Positions 9,660-18,750 of a stretch of 64,000 nt of DNA are shown here, one piece after another. The DNA is from Acinetobacter piscicola (GTDB lineage Bacteria; Pseudomonadota; Gammaproteobacteria; Pseudomonadales; Moraxellaceae). The notes under the pieces were generated by a model, which was not told the origin of the DNA, did not search any database, and worked only from the letters and a program-made list of their open reading frames with translations. Position 1 is the first letter of the stretch. Each line of letters opens with the position of its first letter. The stretch covers positions 248,001 to 312,000 of the forward strand of contig NZ_NIFO01000001.1 of NCBI RefSeq assembly GCF_002233755.1, in the 5' to 3' direction. Made by a program: the position numbers and the translations under genes.

Positions 9660-9803
9660 GATCAAATCCTAGTAGTTTTGTTTAAATCATAAGGTCTATA
9701 ACGGTATATCAGTTGATTAGTCAGAATACATCTATAAAAACGTAATCGACCTAAGCTCATCGAACTGAATTTTAGCTAGACATTGTAACGTAAAATTATT
9801 AAT

Positions 9804-10093
9804 TAACCTGAGCTCGGGATAAGATATATTCCCAACTATATGATACGCAGAAACGTCAGTCGCATTGTTCGAGGCAGAGCTACATCTGTAATATACTGTT
9901 TTTGCGATATATTAGGTACTTGATAGTATCTGTCGAGTTGGCGACTGACAAATGGTTTTGCCTACTTTTCCCGAAAGAAAAGTAGGTCGAACCGAAGGTT
10001 AATCCTTACATTTGACTTTAAACGGTAAGACTCCGTTGTACCTGATCAATTTTTTCAATAACTTACATCAGAATTTCCCCCGAACTGACGTTA
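9804..10093 (-). repeat. Dispersed MITE-like repeat, copy 1 (internally deleted)
   Basis: This 290-bp copy, in opposite orientation to the other two, is bounded by terminal inverted repeats: left TAACCTGAGCTCGGGATAA, and right the complement of TAACGTCAGTTCGGG. It carries the internal hairpin CCTACTTTTC / GAAAAGTAGG and the GTCAGTCGC / GCGACTGAC arms seen in the copies at 20588 and 44541. About 46 bases, including a 16-bp palindrome, are replaced by 4 bases. There is no coding potential. Flanking trinucleotides (AAT and ATC) do not match, so a target duplication is not seen here. Confidence 0.8.
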
Positions 10094-10212
10094 ATCAAAA
10101 TGAGGGTTATAACGTCGATTTGAGCTCATATTTTTAGCTTAAATTGATAGAAGTATTGCTTTGATTGTGAATTCAACATAAATTAGAGCTTAAGGATAAA
10201 AAATAGATCAGG

Positions 10213-10605
10213 ATGATTGTTGTGAATGCACATATTGAACCAAAAGCAGATGCAGAAATACCTAAACAATTTCAATTACCTATCAAAAATTACTCAGAAT
10301 TTTACCGCTTTTACTTAACAGAGCATCGTAATATTATGAGCCGTCGTCTACATGCTGTAGGAAGTAGTGTTGGTATTTACTTTTTTTCTCAAGCCATTCG
10401 TCAAAGAAAACCAAAGTATTTTGTCTATGGCTTAGTATCAGGTTATGCATGTGCATGGGTTGGGCATTTTATTTTTGAAAAAAATAAACCTGCAAGTTTT
10501 AAACAACCTTTATATAGCTTCATTTCAGATTGGCGAATGCTATCCGATATTATCCGTGGAAATTTAAGTTTAAGAGACCGTAAATTTGATAAAATTGACA
10601 GTTAA
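10213..10605 (+). CDS. DUF962 / Mpo1-like membrane protein
   Basis: The 130-residue protein shows the DUF962 pattern: YLTEHRNIMSRRLHAVGSS (conserved H-x-N and LH-x-x-G), two hydrophobic segments around residues 55-85, WVGHFIFEKNKPASF, and a C-terminal SDWRML. Yeast Mpo1 of this family is an Fe-dependent dioxygenase acting on 2-hydroxy fatty acids; the bacterial role is not settled. Histidines in EHR, LH and GH are the expected metal ligands. ATG 10213 abuts AGG; GTG 10222, with AGGA 8 bases upstream, is an equally good start giving 127 residues. The gene stands alone. Confidence 0.8.
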   Translation: MIVVNAHIEPKADAEIPKQFQLPIKNYSEFYRFYLTEHRNIMSRRLHAVGSSVGIYFFSQAIRQRKPKYFVYGLVSGYACAWVGHFIFEKNKPASFKQPLYSFISDWRMLSDIIRGNLSLRDRKFDKIDS

Positions 10606-10890
10606 TGTCTATTTGTAACATAAAAAGTACTAAGCATTTGAAAATTTTATGAAGTTTTAAATTACTATTTATTTACTTATTTGATCTGAAAAATATGTAT
10701 TAAATTGGTGTTTTAAATAAACCCATATTTAAACTCAATATTTTAAAGAAACAATCAGTTTATTTTACTTTCATGGTTTTATTAATCGTTATAATAACGG
10801 TTTGTTTTATAAATTATTGGATTTAATTCTCTATATTTCATGTGAATTTTTGCTATATTAATTATTAGTTCATAAATTAAAAAAACCACA

Positions 10891-12060
10891 ATGACTTATA
10901 GAGAATATTATGATGAATTAGTCGAGTTGATTTATAAGATTCCTATTCATAATGATGGATGGGGGATTTTTTTAGAAAGACTCAACCAAGTGATGGATTC
11001 TTCTGCAATTCATGTTATAGGCATGGACTTAAAATACAATGCATTTTCATATAGTCGAGCGATCTCTTTAAATACTGAAGAAGAAAGTGCCAGTATAGAA
11101 GTGAACTATATACAAAATTATATTAAGAATGATCCTCGTTGGGTTGATGTTTTAAATAAACAACAATCAGGTTGGTATCAATGCCATCATTTTATTGATG
11201 ATGCAACAATGGAATCCTCTGAAGTTTATCAAAATATTTTAGAACCCAATCAAATTCGCTATAGTGCGGTACATGAGTTAATTCAAGATGATCGATTATG
11301 TGTCATTATAGGAATAAACACCTCCAAACAACGCGCACCTTTAAATCAAGAAGAGTTAGATTTTTTAGATCAATTAATGGTGCATTTAAAAAGAATCGCA
11401 TTGATTCAACGTTATATCTTTGAATTTTCAACTAAAGCGATTCTTGGATATTCCTTGATTGATAAATTATCACAGCCAATTATTCTCATCAATTTAGATT
11501 GTAAAGTTGTTCATTTGAATACTTCTGCACAGCAGTTAATTCAAAAAAGTAATGTCATCAAAATTTGTGATGATGAATTGCAACTTCCAGAACCCTTTCA
11601 AAAACAGTTGAGTCTTGATTTACAAAATATTGAATGTTTATTTAAACAAAAAAGTGAACAGTTACAAGATGTAGTGAAAGATGGATGTATTAAGTTGGAT
11701 GATGGTAATGGTGGGAAAATATATATTTTTGCAACATTATTAATTTCAGAGCATGAGTTAAAAACCTTTGGAATTCGACCTGCTGTGATGTTAACAATAT
11801 ATCATCCTAAATATTCACCGACAATCAATTCTCATTTATTACATACTGCATTTAATTTGACTCCAGCAGAATCACGCGTCGCAATTTTATTATTAGAAGG
11901 GCTTGTTGCAAAAGAAATTTCTATTAAAAATAATGTTTCAATCGATACAGTAAGAAAGCAAATTAAGGAAATTTTAAGAAAGACAGAGACAAATCGACAA
12001 TCAGATTTGGTGAAATTGTTATTGAGTATGCCTAAATATTTTGATGAGATGTTAAATTAG
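10891..12060 (+). CDS. LuxR-type HTH transcriptional regulator
   Basis: The 389-residue regulator has a C-terminal LuxR/FixJ-type helix-turn-helix (about 325-385: NLTPAESRVAILLLEGLVAK, then ISIKNNVSIDTVRKQIKEIL). The N-terminal 300 residues form a sensor region of no recognised family, with a possible PAS-like stretch near 195-290 (PIILINLDCKVVHLN). It lacks a response-regulator receiver domain and the autoinducer-domain pattern of quorum LuxR proteins. No Shine-Dalgarno is seen before ATG 10891; the upstream bases are A-rich. No neighbour is close enough to name a target. Confidence 0.85.
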   Translation: MTYREYYDELVELIYKIPIHNDGWGIFLERLNQVMDSSAIHVIGMDLKYNAFSYSRAISLNTEEESASIEVNYIQNYIKNDPRWVDVLNKQQSGWYQCHHFIDDATMESSEVYQNILEPNQIRYSAVHELIQDDRLCVIIGINTSKQRAPLNQEELDFLDQLMVHLKRIALIQRYIFEFSTKAILGYSLIDKLSQPIILINLDCKVVHLNTSAQQLIQKSNVIKICDDELQLPEPFQKQLSLDLQNIECLFKQKSEQLQDVVKDGCIKLDDGNGGKIYIFATLLISEHELKTFGIRPAVMLTIYHPKYSPTINSHLLHTAFNLTPAESRVAILLLEGLVAKEISIKNNVSIDTVRKQIKEILRKTETNRQSDLVKLLLSMPKYFDEMLN

Positions 12061-12414
12061 TAAAAATTTCAATCCTTATTTATAAGTATTTTAATGCTGA
12101 AAGATATTTATAATGTTAAATATTCATTATTTGTAAAATGGGGAACGTAAGCATTAATCAGTTTCTAAACAACTTGCTTATACACTTGAGTTTTAGGTCA
12201 ATTAAAAGATTCAAATTTTGAAAATAATGGGGTTAATTTTGATCAGCTTTTGTAGTACGTCACAAATGTGAAATGGTGAATGAGAATATTGATACAGCCA
12301 ATTAGCCAATAGGTTTCGGTTTAGCAAATATCAGCAAAATATAGATGTGTTTCGGAAACAATAAATTTTCTAAGCCAATATGTATTTAAATAAAACACTG
12401 GTTATACTTCTACT
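12061..12414. other. Intergenic stretch, no gene seen
   Basis: 354 AT-rich bases between the LuxR-type gene and thiE. No ORF with a start signal, no tRNA, and no TPP riboswitch-like sequence was recognised. It probably holds the thiE promoter. Confidence 0.5.
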
Positions 12415-12423
12415 TTGATTTAT

Positions 12424-13062
12424 ATGAGTACGAGTAAAAGTATGCGCGGTCTTTACCTCATCACCAATGACGATCCTATCGATTTACTCCTACAAAAATT
12501 AAAAGCGGCTTTGGCAACTCATCATATTGCCATTCTTCAATACCGCCGTAAAAACATTGTTAAAGCAGAACAATTTGGTGAAGTTGAATCGATAAAACAA
12601 CTTTGTGAAAAGTATCAAACACCTTTTGTGATCAATGATGATTTGGAACTTGCAGAACAGTTTGGCTTAGGTGTGCATTTAGGACAATCTGACGGTGAAA
12701 TTTCAGATGCAGCTACACGTTTACCTCAAGGTGTCATTATTGGTCGAACTTGCCTAAATTCAATAGAACTTGCAGAAAGCGCTATTGCAGATGGCGCAAC
12801 ATATATTGCATTTGGCGCAGTATATGCGACATCAACTAAACCTGAAGCAGGGAATATTGGTTTAGATGTTTTAAAACAAGCCTCCGAAAAGTTTGACTTA
12901 CCGCTTTGTGCAATTGGAGGTTTAACTGTTGAAAATTCAAAAGTTGTGATTGATTCAGGTGCTGACCTCTGCGCTGTGATTAGTGATATATTAGCTTTAT
13001 CAGTTGAAAATATTCCTGCACGTGTCGCAGCATGGGCACAACTTTTTGCAGAAACTGAATAA
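12424..13062 (+). CDS. thiE: Thiamine phosphate synthase
   Basis: The 213-residue TIM-barrel enzyme joins HMP pyrophosphate to carboxythiazole phosphate to give thiamine phosphate. The signatures are LQYRRKN (pyrophosphate binding), FVINDDLELAEQFGLGVHLG, the TSTKPEAG loop and the phosphate-binding AIGGL near the C-terminus. ATG 12424 is used; ATG 12442 (MRGLYLITND) is also plausible because family members often begin at that point, and neither has a clear ribosome site. It is followed 67 bp later by hemL, and the two may be co-transcribed. No TPP riboswitch is seen. Confidence 0.92.
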   Translation: MSTSKSMRGLYLITNDDPIDLLLQKLKAALATHHIAILQYRRKNIVKAEQFGEVESIKQLCEKYQTPFVINDDLELAEQFGLGVHLGQSDGEISDAATRLPQGVIIGRTCLNSIELAESAIADGATYIAFGAVYATSTKPEAGNIGLDVLKQASEKFDLPLCAIGGLTVENSKVVIDSGADLCAVISDILALSVENIPARVAAWAQLFAETE

Positions 13063-13129
13063 CCTTAATTTATATCGTCGTTTTTATATCATATTGAAAT
13101 TTTAGTATTTTACAGGATTGAGTAGATTT

Positions 13130-14422
13130 ATGAGCCTATCTCCAAAGCAAGAACAATTGTTTAAACAAGCCAGTAAGCATATTCCAGGTGGTGTGAATTC
13201 ACCTGTACGTGCGTTTAATGGTGTGGGTGGTACGCCAGTTTTTATTGAAAAAGCCAAAGGTGCTTATTTATATGATGTCGATGGTAAACGCTATGTCGAC
13301 TATGTAGGTTCTTGGGGGCCGATGATTTTAGGTCATGCGCATCCTGAAGTAATCAAAGCTGTACAAGAAGCTGCTGTCGATGGTTTAAGCTTTGGTGCAC
13401 CGACGGTACATGAAACGACTTTGGCAGATATTATCTGTGAAATTATGCCTTCGATTGAAATGGTACGAATGACCAATTCAGGTACTGAAGCAACTATGAC
13501 TGCAATTCGTCTCGCACGTGGCTACACGGGTCGTGACATGATTGTAAAATTTGAAGGTTGTTATCATGGACATTCTGATTCGTTATTAGTAAAAGCTGGC
13601 TCTGGCATGTTAACTATGGGAGAGCCAACTTCGAAAGGTGTGCCTGCTGATTTTGCGAAACATACCGTGACATTACCTTATAACGATATTGAAGCTGTAA
13701 AAGCATGTTTTGCTAAATTTGGAAATGAGATCGCTGGTGTAATTATCGAACCTGTTGCGGGTAATATGAATTTGGTTAAACCTGTGCCAGGCTTCTTAGA
13801 AACGATTCGTGAGCAATGTGATCAATACAAGTCTGTATTTATTATTGACGAAGTAATGACGGGTTTCCGTGTTGCATTGGGCGGTGCGCAAGCGTATTAC
13901 AATGTCAAACCTGATTTAACCACACTCGGCAAAATCATTGGGGCAGGGCTACCAGTAGGTGCATTTGGTGGTAAACGTGAAATTATGGAATGTATTGCAC
14001 CTTTAGGTGGAGTATACCAAGCAGGTACTTTATCGGGTAATCCTTTGGCAATGCGTGCTGGAATTAAGATGTTTGAAAGCTTGCGTCAACCTAATTTTTA
14101 TACAGATTTGTCGGCAAAATTAGATCAATTGTTAAAAGGCTTACAAGCTGCTGCCGATGAAGTGGGAATTCCACTATTTACTCAACAAGCAGGTGGTCTG
14201 TTTGGACTTTACTTTACAGACCAAACAGAAATTACCAGTTTTGATCATATTCTTAAATGTGATATCGAAGCATTCCGTAAATTTTTCCATGGTATGTTAA
14301 ATCGTGGTGTATATCTTGCACCATCTGCATTTGAAGCTGGCTTCATTTCTGCTGCGCATAGTGATGAAGATATTCAATTTACCATTGAAATGGCTAAAGA
14401 AGTTTTTGCTGAAATTAAGTAG
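13130..14422 (+). CDS. hemL: Glutamate-1-semialdehyde 2,1-aminomutase
   Basis: The 430-residue PLP enzyme converts glutamate-1-semialdehyde to 5-aminolevulinate, the first committed tetrapyrrole precursor in the C5 pathway. It shows class-III aminotransferase features: [15 protein letters not shown] (116-130), [10 protein letters not shown] (238-247) and the PLP Lys in [18 protein letters not shown] (K268). The length fits the family (427-432). ATG 13130 gives the usual [11 protein letters not shown] start; the TTG at 13118 overlaps the ribosome-site region (AGGA at 13114, GAG at 13120). A strong terminator follows. Confidence 0.95.
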   Translation: MSLSPKQEQLFKQASKHIPGGVNSPVRAFNGVGGTPVFIEKAKGAYLYDVDGKRYVDYVGSWGPMILGHAHPEVIKAVQEAAVDGLSFGAPTVHETTLADIICEIMPSIEMVRMTNSGTEATMTAIRLARGYTGRDMIVKFEGCYHGHSDSLLVKAGSGMLTMGEPTSKGVPADFAKHTVTLPYNDIEAVKACFAKFGNEIAGVIIEPVAGNMNLVKPVPGFLETIREQCDQYKSVFIIDEVMTGFRVALGGAQAYYNVKPDLTTLGKIIGAGLPVGAFGGKREIMECIAPLGGVYQAGTLSGNPLAMRAGIKMFESLRQPNFYTDLSAKLDQLLKGLQAAADEVGIPLFTQQAGGLFGLYFTDQTEITSFDHILKCDIEAFRKFFHGMLNRGVYLAPSAFEAGFISAAHSDEDIQFTIEMAKEVFAEIK

Positions 14423-14445
14423 TTTTCAGCATACTCACTATGCAT

Positions 14446-14475
14446 AAAGCTCACGATTCGTTGTGAGCTTTTTTA
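14446..14475 (+). terminator. Intrinsic terminator after hemL
   Basis: AAGCTCAC and GTGAGCTT form an 8-bp stem with an 8-base loop followed by TTTT, 25 bases after the hemL stop. Confidence 0.85.
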
Positions 14476-14497
14476 TGACTTATATCCTCAGATAAAA

Positions 14498-15562
14498 CTA
14501 CAACCGATAAAACTGTTTTGCATTGTGATGAAATACTTTTTCTAGTGCATTTTCATCATATTGCAGCACGATGTCACTAAATGCATCAATGATATTTACC
14601 AAGCTGGTATTGACTCGATCCATTGGAAAGTTTGAAGCGAACATGACACGGTACGTTCCAAAACTATCAAAAGCATGCGTAATTAAAGGGGCAACAAGAT
14701 CAATAATTTGCTGCTTAGAAGCCAGTTGCTTTTTCTTATAAAATTGATGTCCTAAAACAGGCATGAATAACCCAGACATTTTAGTATAGACATTAGGTAG
14801 AGTGCCAAGTTCGGCGATATAGTCTTGCCATTGATAGAAAATATTTTCCCGTGCAGTTTGGGTTAAGCCAGTATTTTGTCCTACTTTCCCAAATAACCCA
14901 GCAGGTGTGCCCAAATGATCCAAAACAATCGATGTTTCAGGAAATTTTTTGGCTAATTCAATCACATCAGGAATTTGTGTCGAATAGACCCATGCATCAA
15001 AGCTGAGATTATGTTGCGCAATTTGTTCAAAACCTTTTAGAAATTTTTTATTGGTATATAAACTTGGATCATCTGTCCAATTGTGTACACCTTTATCTTC
15101 ATGGAATGTAGCCATACGACGGATACCACGCAGACGCTTAGATGCTTTTTGATGCATTCTAATGATTTTCTTAAAGCTACTATCGCAAGGATCAGCAGTG
15201 GCAACAATCCCACCTAGCTGAACAGTATCATCATTAAAAGGTAGCGATTCTATAAACTCTGTTTCACCAACCACACCTTTGCCTTTATGGTTTGCCCAGC
15301 TTGCTTCGATATGGACAATTTGTTCAACCTGATATTGACCAATATCGTTTTTATAATCTTGAGGTAAATATGGTTGAGTAATATGTGTGGTCAAGCCCAC
15401 AGTGTCAATCAGATCTTTAGGTTTAATGAGTCGCACCATTTTATCCAAGAGAAAAGGGCGATTTCCCAGTAGTTTAACGGCAAGTGCGGCCGCATGTGGT
15501 GTGTGATAAGGATCCCATTGATGAATGTGTGGATCAATGATTGGAAAATCTATATGTTGCAT
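14498..15562 (-). CDS. TIM-barrel amidohydrolase (amidohydrolase_2 family)
   Basis: The product is a 354-residue amidohydrolase with an HxH metal motif at the N-terminus (IIDPHIHQWDPYHTPHAAAL), a middle VLDHLGTPAG and the C-terminal MFASNFPMDR, where the Asp/Asn pair closes the active site. This is the PF04909 pattern seen in lactonases and decarboxylases such as 2-pyrone-4,6-dicarboxylate hydrolase relatives. The exact substrate is not clear. I prefer ATG 15562 (MQHIDFP) with TTGGA about 9 bases upstream; ATG 15604 or TTG 15607 would add 14-15 residues without a ribosome site. It stands alone, convergent with hemL. Confidence 0.82.
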   Translation of the reverse strand: MQHIDFPIIDPHIHQWDPYHTPHAAALAVKLLGNRPFLLDKMVRLIKPKDLIDTVGLTTHITQPYLPQDYKNDIGQYQVEQIVHIEASWANHKGKGVVGETEFIESLPFNDDTVQLGGIVATADPCDSSFKKIIRMHQKASKRLRGIRRMATFHEDKGVHNWTDDPSLYTNKKFLKGFEQIAQHNLSFDAWVYSTQIPDVIELAKKFPETSIVLDHLGTPAGLFGKVGQNTGLTQTARENIFYQWQDYIAELGTLPNVYTKMSGLFMPVLGHQFYKKKQLASKQQIIDLVAPLITHAFDSFGTYRVMFASNFPMDRVNTSLVNIIDAFSDIVLQYDENALEKVFHHNAKQFYRL

Positions 15563-15692
15563 ATAACGTCCAAGTTGTTCTTTATTATTAGAAATACAAT
15601 ACATCAAATTGATAAAGTATGAATGTTATGATTAGTAAAGTTATTTGCCATCAATATCTTAATTTAAATATTTACGAATTTTAAATTAATTA

Positions 15693-15718
15693 TAAAAAAA
15701 GCCCAATCGGGCTTTTTG
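15693..15718 (-). terminator. Terminator after the DUF3144 pair
   Basis: AAAAAAAGCCC and GGGCTTTTT form a compact hairpin with a 4-base loop (AATC), with A and T runs on both sides. It lies 24 bases after the minus-strand gene ending at 15742. Confidence 0.85.
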
Positions 15719-15741
15719 TTATATTGCGTTATTGAACTAAA

Positions 15742-16143
15742 TTAGTGTTGATGATCATCTTTGCCATCATGTTTATGTGTATGAAACTCTTCATTTTTTC
15801 TAAAACGAAGATAATTATCAAACTGCTCACAATATTCATCAAAATTGTCTTCAAGCATCATTTGGAATTGTTGTAGTACATAAGACATGACTTGTTCTTT
15901 TGCTTCACGCATTTCATTGCCATCTTTAAAGTTATTCGCGGCAACCCAAGTGTTAAATCGCGCAGTTGCAAATAACATTGCTGCACTCACTTGACCACGA
16001 AGTTCTTCTGGTTTTGGCTGTTGTCCTTTTGCAGGGCGACAAAATTGATTGGCTTGTTTAATAAATTCATCAGCACGCTCAAAAAAGACAGCATTCAAAG
16101 CTTCTTCTTCGGTGACATCAGCAGCATCGATTTTTTGAGACAT
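15742..16143 (-). CDS. DUF3144 family protein, distal copy
   Basis: The 133-residue cytoplasmic protein shows the DUF3144 pattern: FFERADEFIKQANQF, SAAMLFATARFNTWVAA and an acidic helix VLQQFQMMLEDNFDEYCEQF. It ends in a His-rich tail (HTHKHDGKDDHQH), which could bind metal. Function is unknown. ATG 16143 is preferred with GGAAAA just upstream; a GTG at 16155 would add four residues. It is 56 bp downstream of a second DUF3144 gene, to which it is clearly paralogous, and both probably share one transcript. A strong terminator follows. Confidence 0.83.
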   Translation of the reverse strand: MSQKIDAADVTEEEALNAVFFERADEFIKQANQFCRPAKGQQPKPEELRGQVSAAMLFATARFNTWVAANNFKDGNEMREAKEQVMSYVLQQFQMMLEDNFDEYCEQFDNYLRFRKNEEFHTHKHDGKDDHQH

Positions 16144-16199
16144 GATTTTTTCCACAACTACACATTAATTTTCCTCAAGTATTATAGGCAATCCCACAC

Positions 16200-16571
16200 T
16201 TAAACGAAACGTTTTACTTCTTCAGGGTCAGATTTTGGAAAATACTCTTCAAAATGTTCTTGATATTCATCTAAGTTACTTTCAAGCATCGACTTAAATT
16301 GTTCTAGGTAATAATCCAAAATAGCTTGGCGATCTTTTTTAAAATCATCCGCTTGATGATAAGAACAAGCTGCATGCCATGCACTAAAACGAGCATTGGC
16401 ATACATAAAAGAAGCACTTACTTTTCCAGGTTCCGTTGTGAGATGCGAAACTTGATGTGTCGAATCGATTAGTTGATTGGCTAAATTAATAAATTCATCC
16501 GCACGTTCAAAAAATTGCTCATCCGATTCAGATTGTTCATTATCTTCGTATATTTCATTGTTTTCAGACAT
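16200..16571 (-). CDS. DUF3144 family protein, proximal copy
   Basis: The 123-residue protein is the paralogue of the next gene downstream: QFFERADEFINLANQL, VSASFMYANARFSAWHAA and LEQFKSMLESNLDEYQEHFEEYF line up almost column for column. The N-terminus is acidic (MSENNEIYEDNEQSESDE) and it lacks the His-rich tail of the other copy. It is all-helical with no membrane segment or signal peptide. AGGAAA sits 6 bases before ATG 16571. Function is unknown; the pair looks like a tandem duplication followed by divergence at the termini. Confidence 0.83.
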   Translation of the reverse strand: MSENNEIYEDNEQSESDEQFFERADEFINLANQLIDSTHQVSHLTTEPGKVSASFMYANARFSAWHAACSYHQADDFKKDRQAILDYYLEQFKSMLESNLDEYQEHFEEYFPKSDPEEVKRFV

Positions 16572-16662
16572 TAGATTTCCTTTTTGTAATCTTGTTTAGC
16601 TTTTGCAACTATAGCATACTCAAAATAGCCTAAGCATAATTGAAATGATTCAGGAAGATAAA

Positions 16663-17295
16663 ATGCAAGATGCAATTGCGGTACAAAGTTTAAAAAATGA
16701 TATTGCATTATTAAGACAAAATATTTGGCCACCTATAGATTTGTCCAATGTTGAAGGATTACCGATTTATTATGGGTCAAAACAACAAGTGGATGAATAT
16801 TATACACATTGGGTTGGTTTGATTGAAAGAGCGCAAGATTTGTATCAACCTTTTATGCAAGATGAGGTTTTAGATGCCGTGCAATTACCGAGTCATTTAA
16901 ATTTTCCGCTGTTTTTCTTTCATGTAGACCGTGTACGAATCAATAAAACCAGAGCGAAAGAATCTAAAACTTTTCGAGGCATTGCCTCATTATTAGAAAA
17001 ATGTGGACAATTTGATGCCGAACAAGTCGCTAAAATGACGCATTGGCTGAATAGTGATGATACTGCGGCATTGGTAGCACATCGAGAATTTATCGATTTA
17101 AGAACCTATGTATTTCAACAGGGTCAAAGTGAATATACACGTACCCGTTTTTATGTGAATGGTATCGTGTTAAGTACAGAAAAAGATTTTGAAATTGTCG
17201 ATGCAAGAGAGAAGCCACGTAAGCAACGCAATGATAGTTATAGTGATCCTTTAGCGGATAATGGCGTATGGAAGATTTTTGGGAAGTATAAATAA
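16663..17295 (+). CDS. Conserved hypothetical cytoplasmic protein
   Basis: I do not recognise this 210-residue protein. It has no signal peptide or membrane segment and is rich in aromatic and charged residues (for example NFPLFFFHVDRVRINKTRAK and YTRTRFYVNGIVLSTEKDF). ATG 16663 is chosen because AGGAAG (16652-16657) lies 5 bases upstream; the earlier ATG at 16645 has no ribosome site. It is divergent from the DUF3144 pair, with 91 bp between the starts. No function is proposed. Confidence 0.72.
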   Translation: MQDAIAVQSLKNDIALLRQNIWPPIDLSNVEGLPIYYGSKQQVDEYYTHWVGLIERAQDLYQPFMQDEVLDAVQLPSHLNFPLFFFHVDRVRINKTRAKESKTFRGIASLLEKCGQFDAEQVAKMTHWLNSDDTAALVAHREFIDLRTYVFQQGQSEYTRTRFYVNGIVLSTEKDFEIVDAREKPRKQRNDSYSDPLADNGVWKIFGKYK

Positions 17296-17369
17296 GGTCA
17301 GATTTATCTTAAGATTTTTTAAGAGGAACACTTGTACAGCTTGATATAAGTGTTTATATATTTTATAGA

Positions 17370-18374
17370 TTATTTTGCAGCATCAATCGCTTGACTTGCG
17401 ACTTTATTAAATAGATTACATTCAGACTTTAAAGCTTTGAGCAAAATGCCTTGCATTTTCGCGTTTATACTGTCTTTGCCAAATAAAGTTATTGCTTGTT
17501 TATAATCTTGCTCATACTGTTTTGTTTTATTTGTATAAGAACTATATATACCGCTGTTATAATATTCGGCATAGTAATAATGAGCACCAATTTTAACGAC
17601 AGCTTCTATAGGCATATTTGATTGAATTTCTTTTGATAAATACAATGGATAATCATTCAAAGTTTTCTGTGTGTATCCAAAAGGGAAAGATTTTTTTAGA
17701 TCGAAGTCGGCTAAAGAGTTGCTCATATCAATATTGGCAAATGCAACATTATTTGAAGAAGTTGTGGATTTTAAGCATGTTGCTCCAGCGGGAAACGTTT
17801 TACCGTGGAGTTTTTTTACATAATAGGCAGGATATGCTCCAACAGTTTCAGTCAATGTTGAATCTAAACCAGTAAAATGATTAAACGGATGCACAAATTC
17901 ACTGATTGATTTTTCAGACAAGTCAATCTCTTCATATTTATCAGTGCGTATTAATCCTTTATTTGCTTTGCTTGAGAATGGGGTGTAAGTCCACATTATG
18001 GATTTTTGTGATATGGGGGTGATTTTCGAGAAGGTTGTTAGTTTATACCCAAAGTTTGATTCATCAGTAGTTGAAGCTTGATATAAACCATCATTTGCCA
18101 AAACTGTATATAAGTATTCAGTTAGGTCTAAATTGTTACTGCCATCTGTTGCATATTCTGTTTTGATATAAAGATTATTATCTTTAAGACTATATTTAAT
18201 TTTTGAGAATAAATTAACATCTTTTGTCGTATATCCTACCCCATAAGCATACCACTCGGTGTCAGTTGTTACGGGATTGTTATTCTGTGTATTTGAATCA
18301 AAATGCGTTTCAGTAGCGTATGTTTTTGAAAATATAAATGGTAAAGCTATGATAAAAATGATTTTATTTTTCAT
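17370..18374 (-). CDS. Secreted orphan protein
   Basis: This is a 334-residue protein of no recognised family. A signal peptide is clear (MKNKIIFIIALPFIFSKTYA, cleaved before TETHFD). The mature part is rich in Asn, Ser, Thr, Tyr and Lys, with patterns like LYIKTEYATDGSNNLDLTEY that suggest beta structure. Two Cys (TCLKST and SECNLF) could pair. Codon use is noticeably more AT-rich than in flanking housekeeping genes, so it may be accessory. It lies between a convergent plus-strand gene and the phytase-like gene upstream on the same strand, but a terminator separates those two. Confidence 0.7.
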   Translation of the reverse strand: MKNKIIFIIALPFIFSKTYATETHFDSNTQNNNPVTTDTEWYAYGVGYTTKDVNLFSKIKYSLKDNNLYIKTEYATDGSNNLDLTEYLYTVLANDGLYQASTTDESNFGYKLTTFSKITPISQKSIMWTYTPFSSKANKGLIRTDKYEEIDLSEKSISEFVHPFNHFTGLDSTLTETVGAYPAYYVKKLHGKTFPAGATCLKSTTSSNNVAFANIDMSNSLADFDLKKSFPFGYTQKTLNDYPLYLSKEIQSNMPIEAVVKIGAHYYYAEYYNSGIYSSYTNKTKQYEQDYKQAITLFGKDSINAKMQGILLKALKSECNLFNKVASQAIDAAK

Positions 18375-18750
18375 AAATTATCCAAAATTATAAAAATTCG
18401 TATCTTAAGTATATAAAAATATCCCACTGTCATCATATTTAAATAAACTCTTTTTACAAGCTATTTTTAATCAGGGAAGGACGTTTATCAAAGGTTCTTC
18501 TCAATGCAGAGTATTTAGAATGATCCTCTTACGATTAAATTTTGGGGATGATAATCAAGTTGAAGTTTTGATTTTTCTTTAATTTTTTATTTAAAAACAT
18601 AGGCTTTGACTTTAATATTTTAATCTTAATTATTGAAATAAATTAATTAAAAAAGTGACCTATTTGGATCAAAACAGGTCACTTTTTTATTCAGTAATGA
18701 ATCAATAAATTTGTTTAATTCTGTGTTTAAAGGGAAATTTATAAGTAAAA
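18375..18750. other. AT-rich intergenic stretch
   Basis: 376 bases with no supported ORF. It holds a terminator for the upstream phosphatase gene (18651-18688) and probably the promoter of the secreted orphan gene. Confidence 0.5.
18651..18688 (-). terminator. Terminator after the histidine phosphatase gene
   Basis: AAAAGTGACC and GGTCACTTTT form a 10-bp stem with a 16-base loop and flanking A and T runs, 63 bases downstream of the minus-strand stop. Confidence 0.75.

Noticed and set aside
12061..12423. TPP riboswitch upstream of thiE
   Set aside because: No CUGAGA-type core or paired helices were found by eye.
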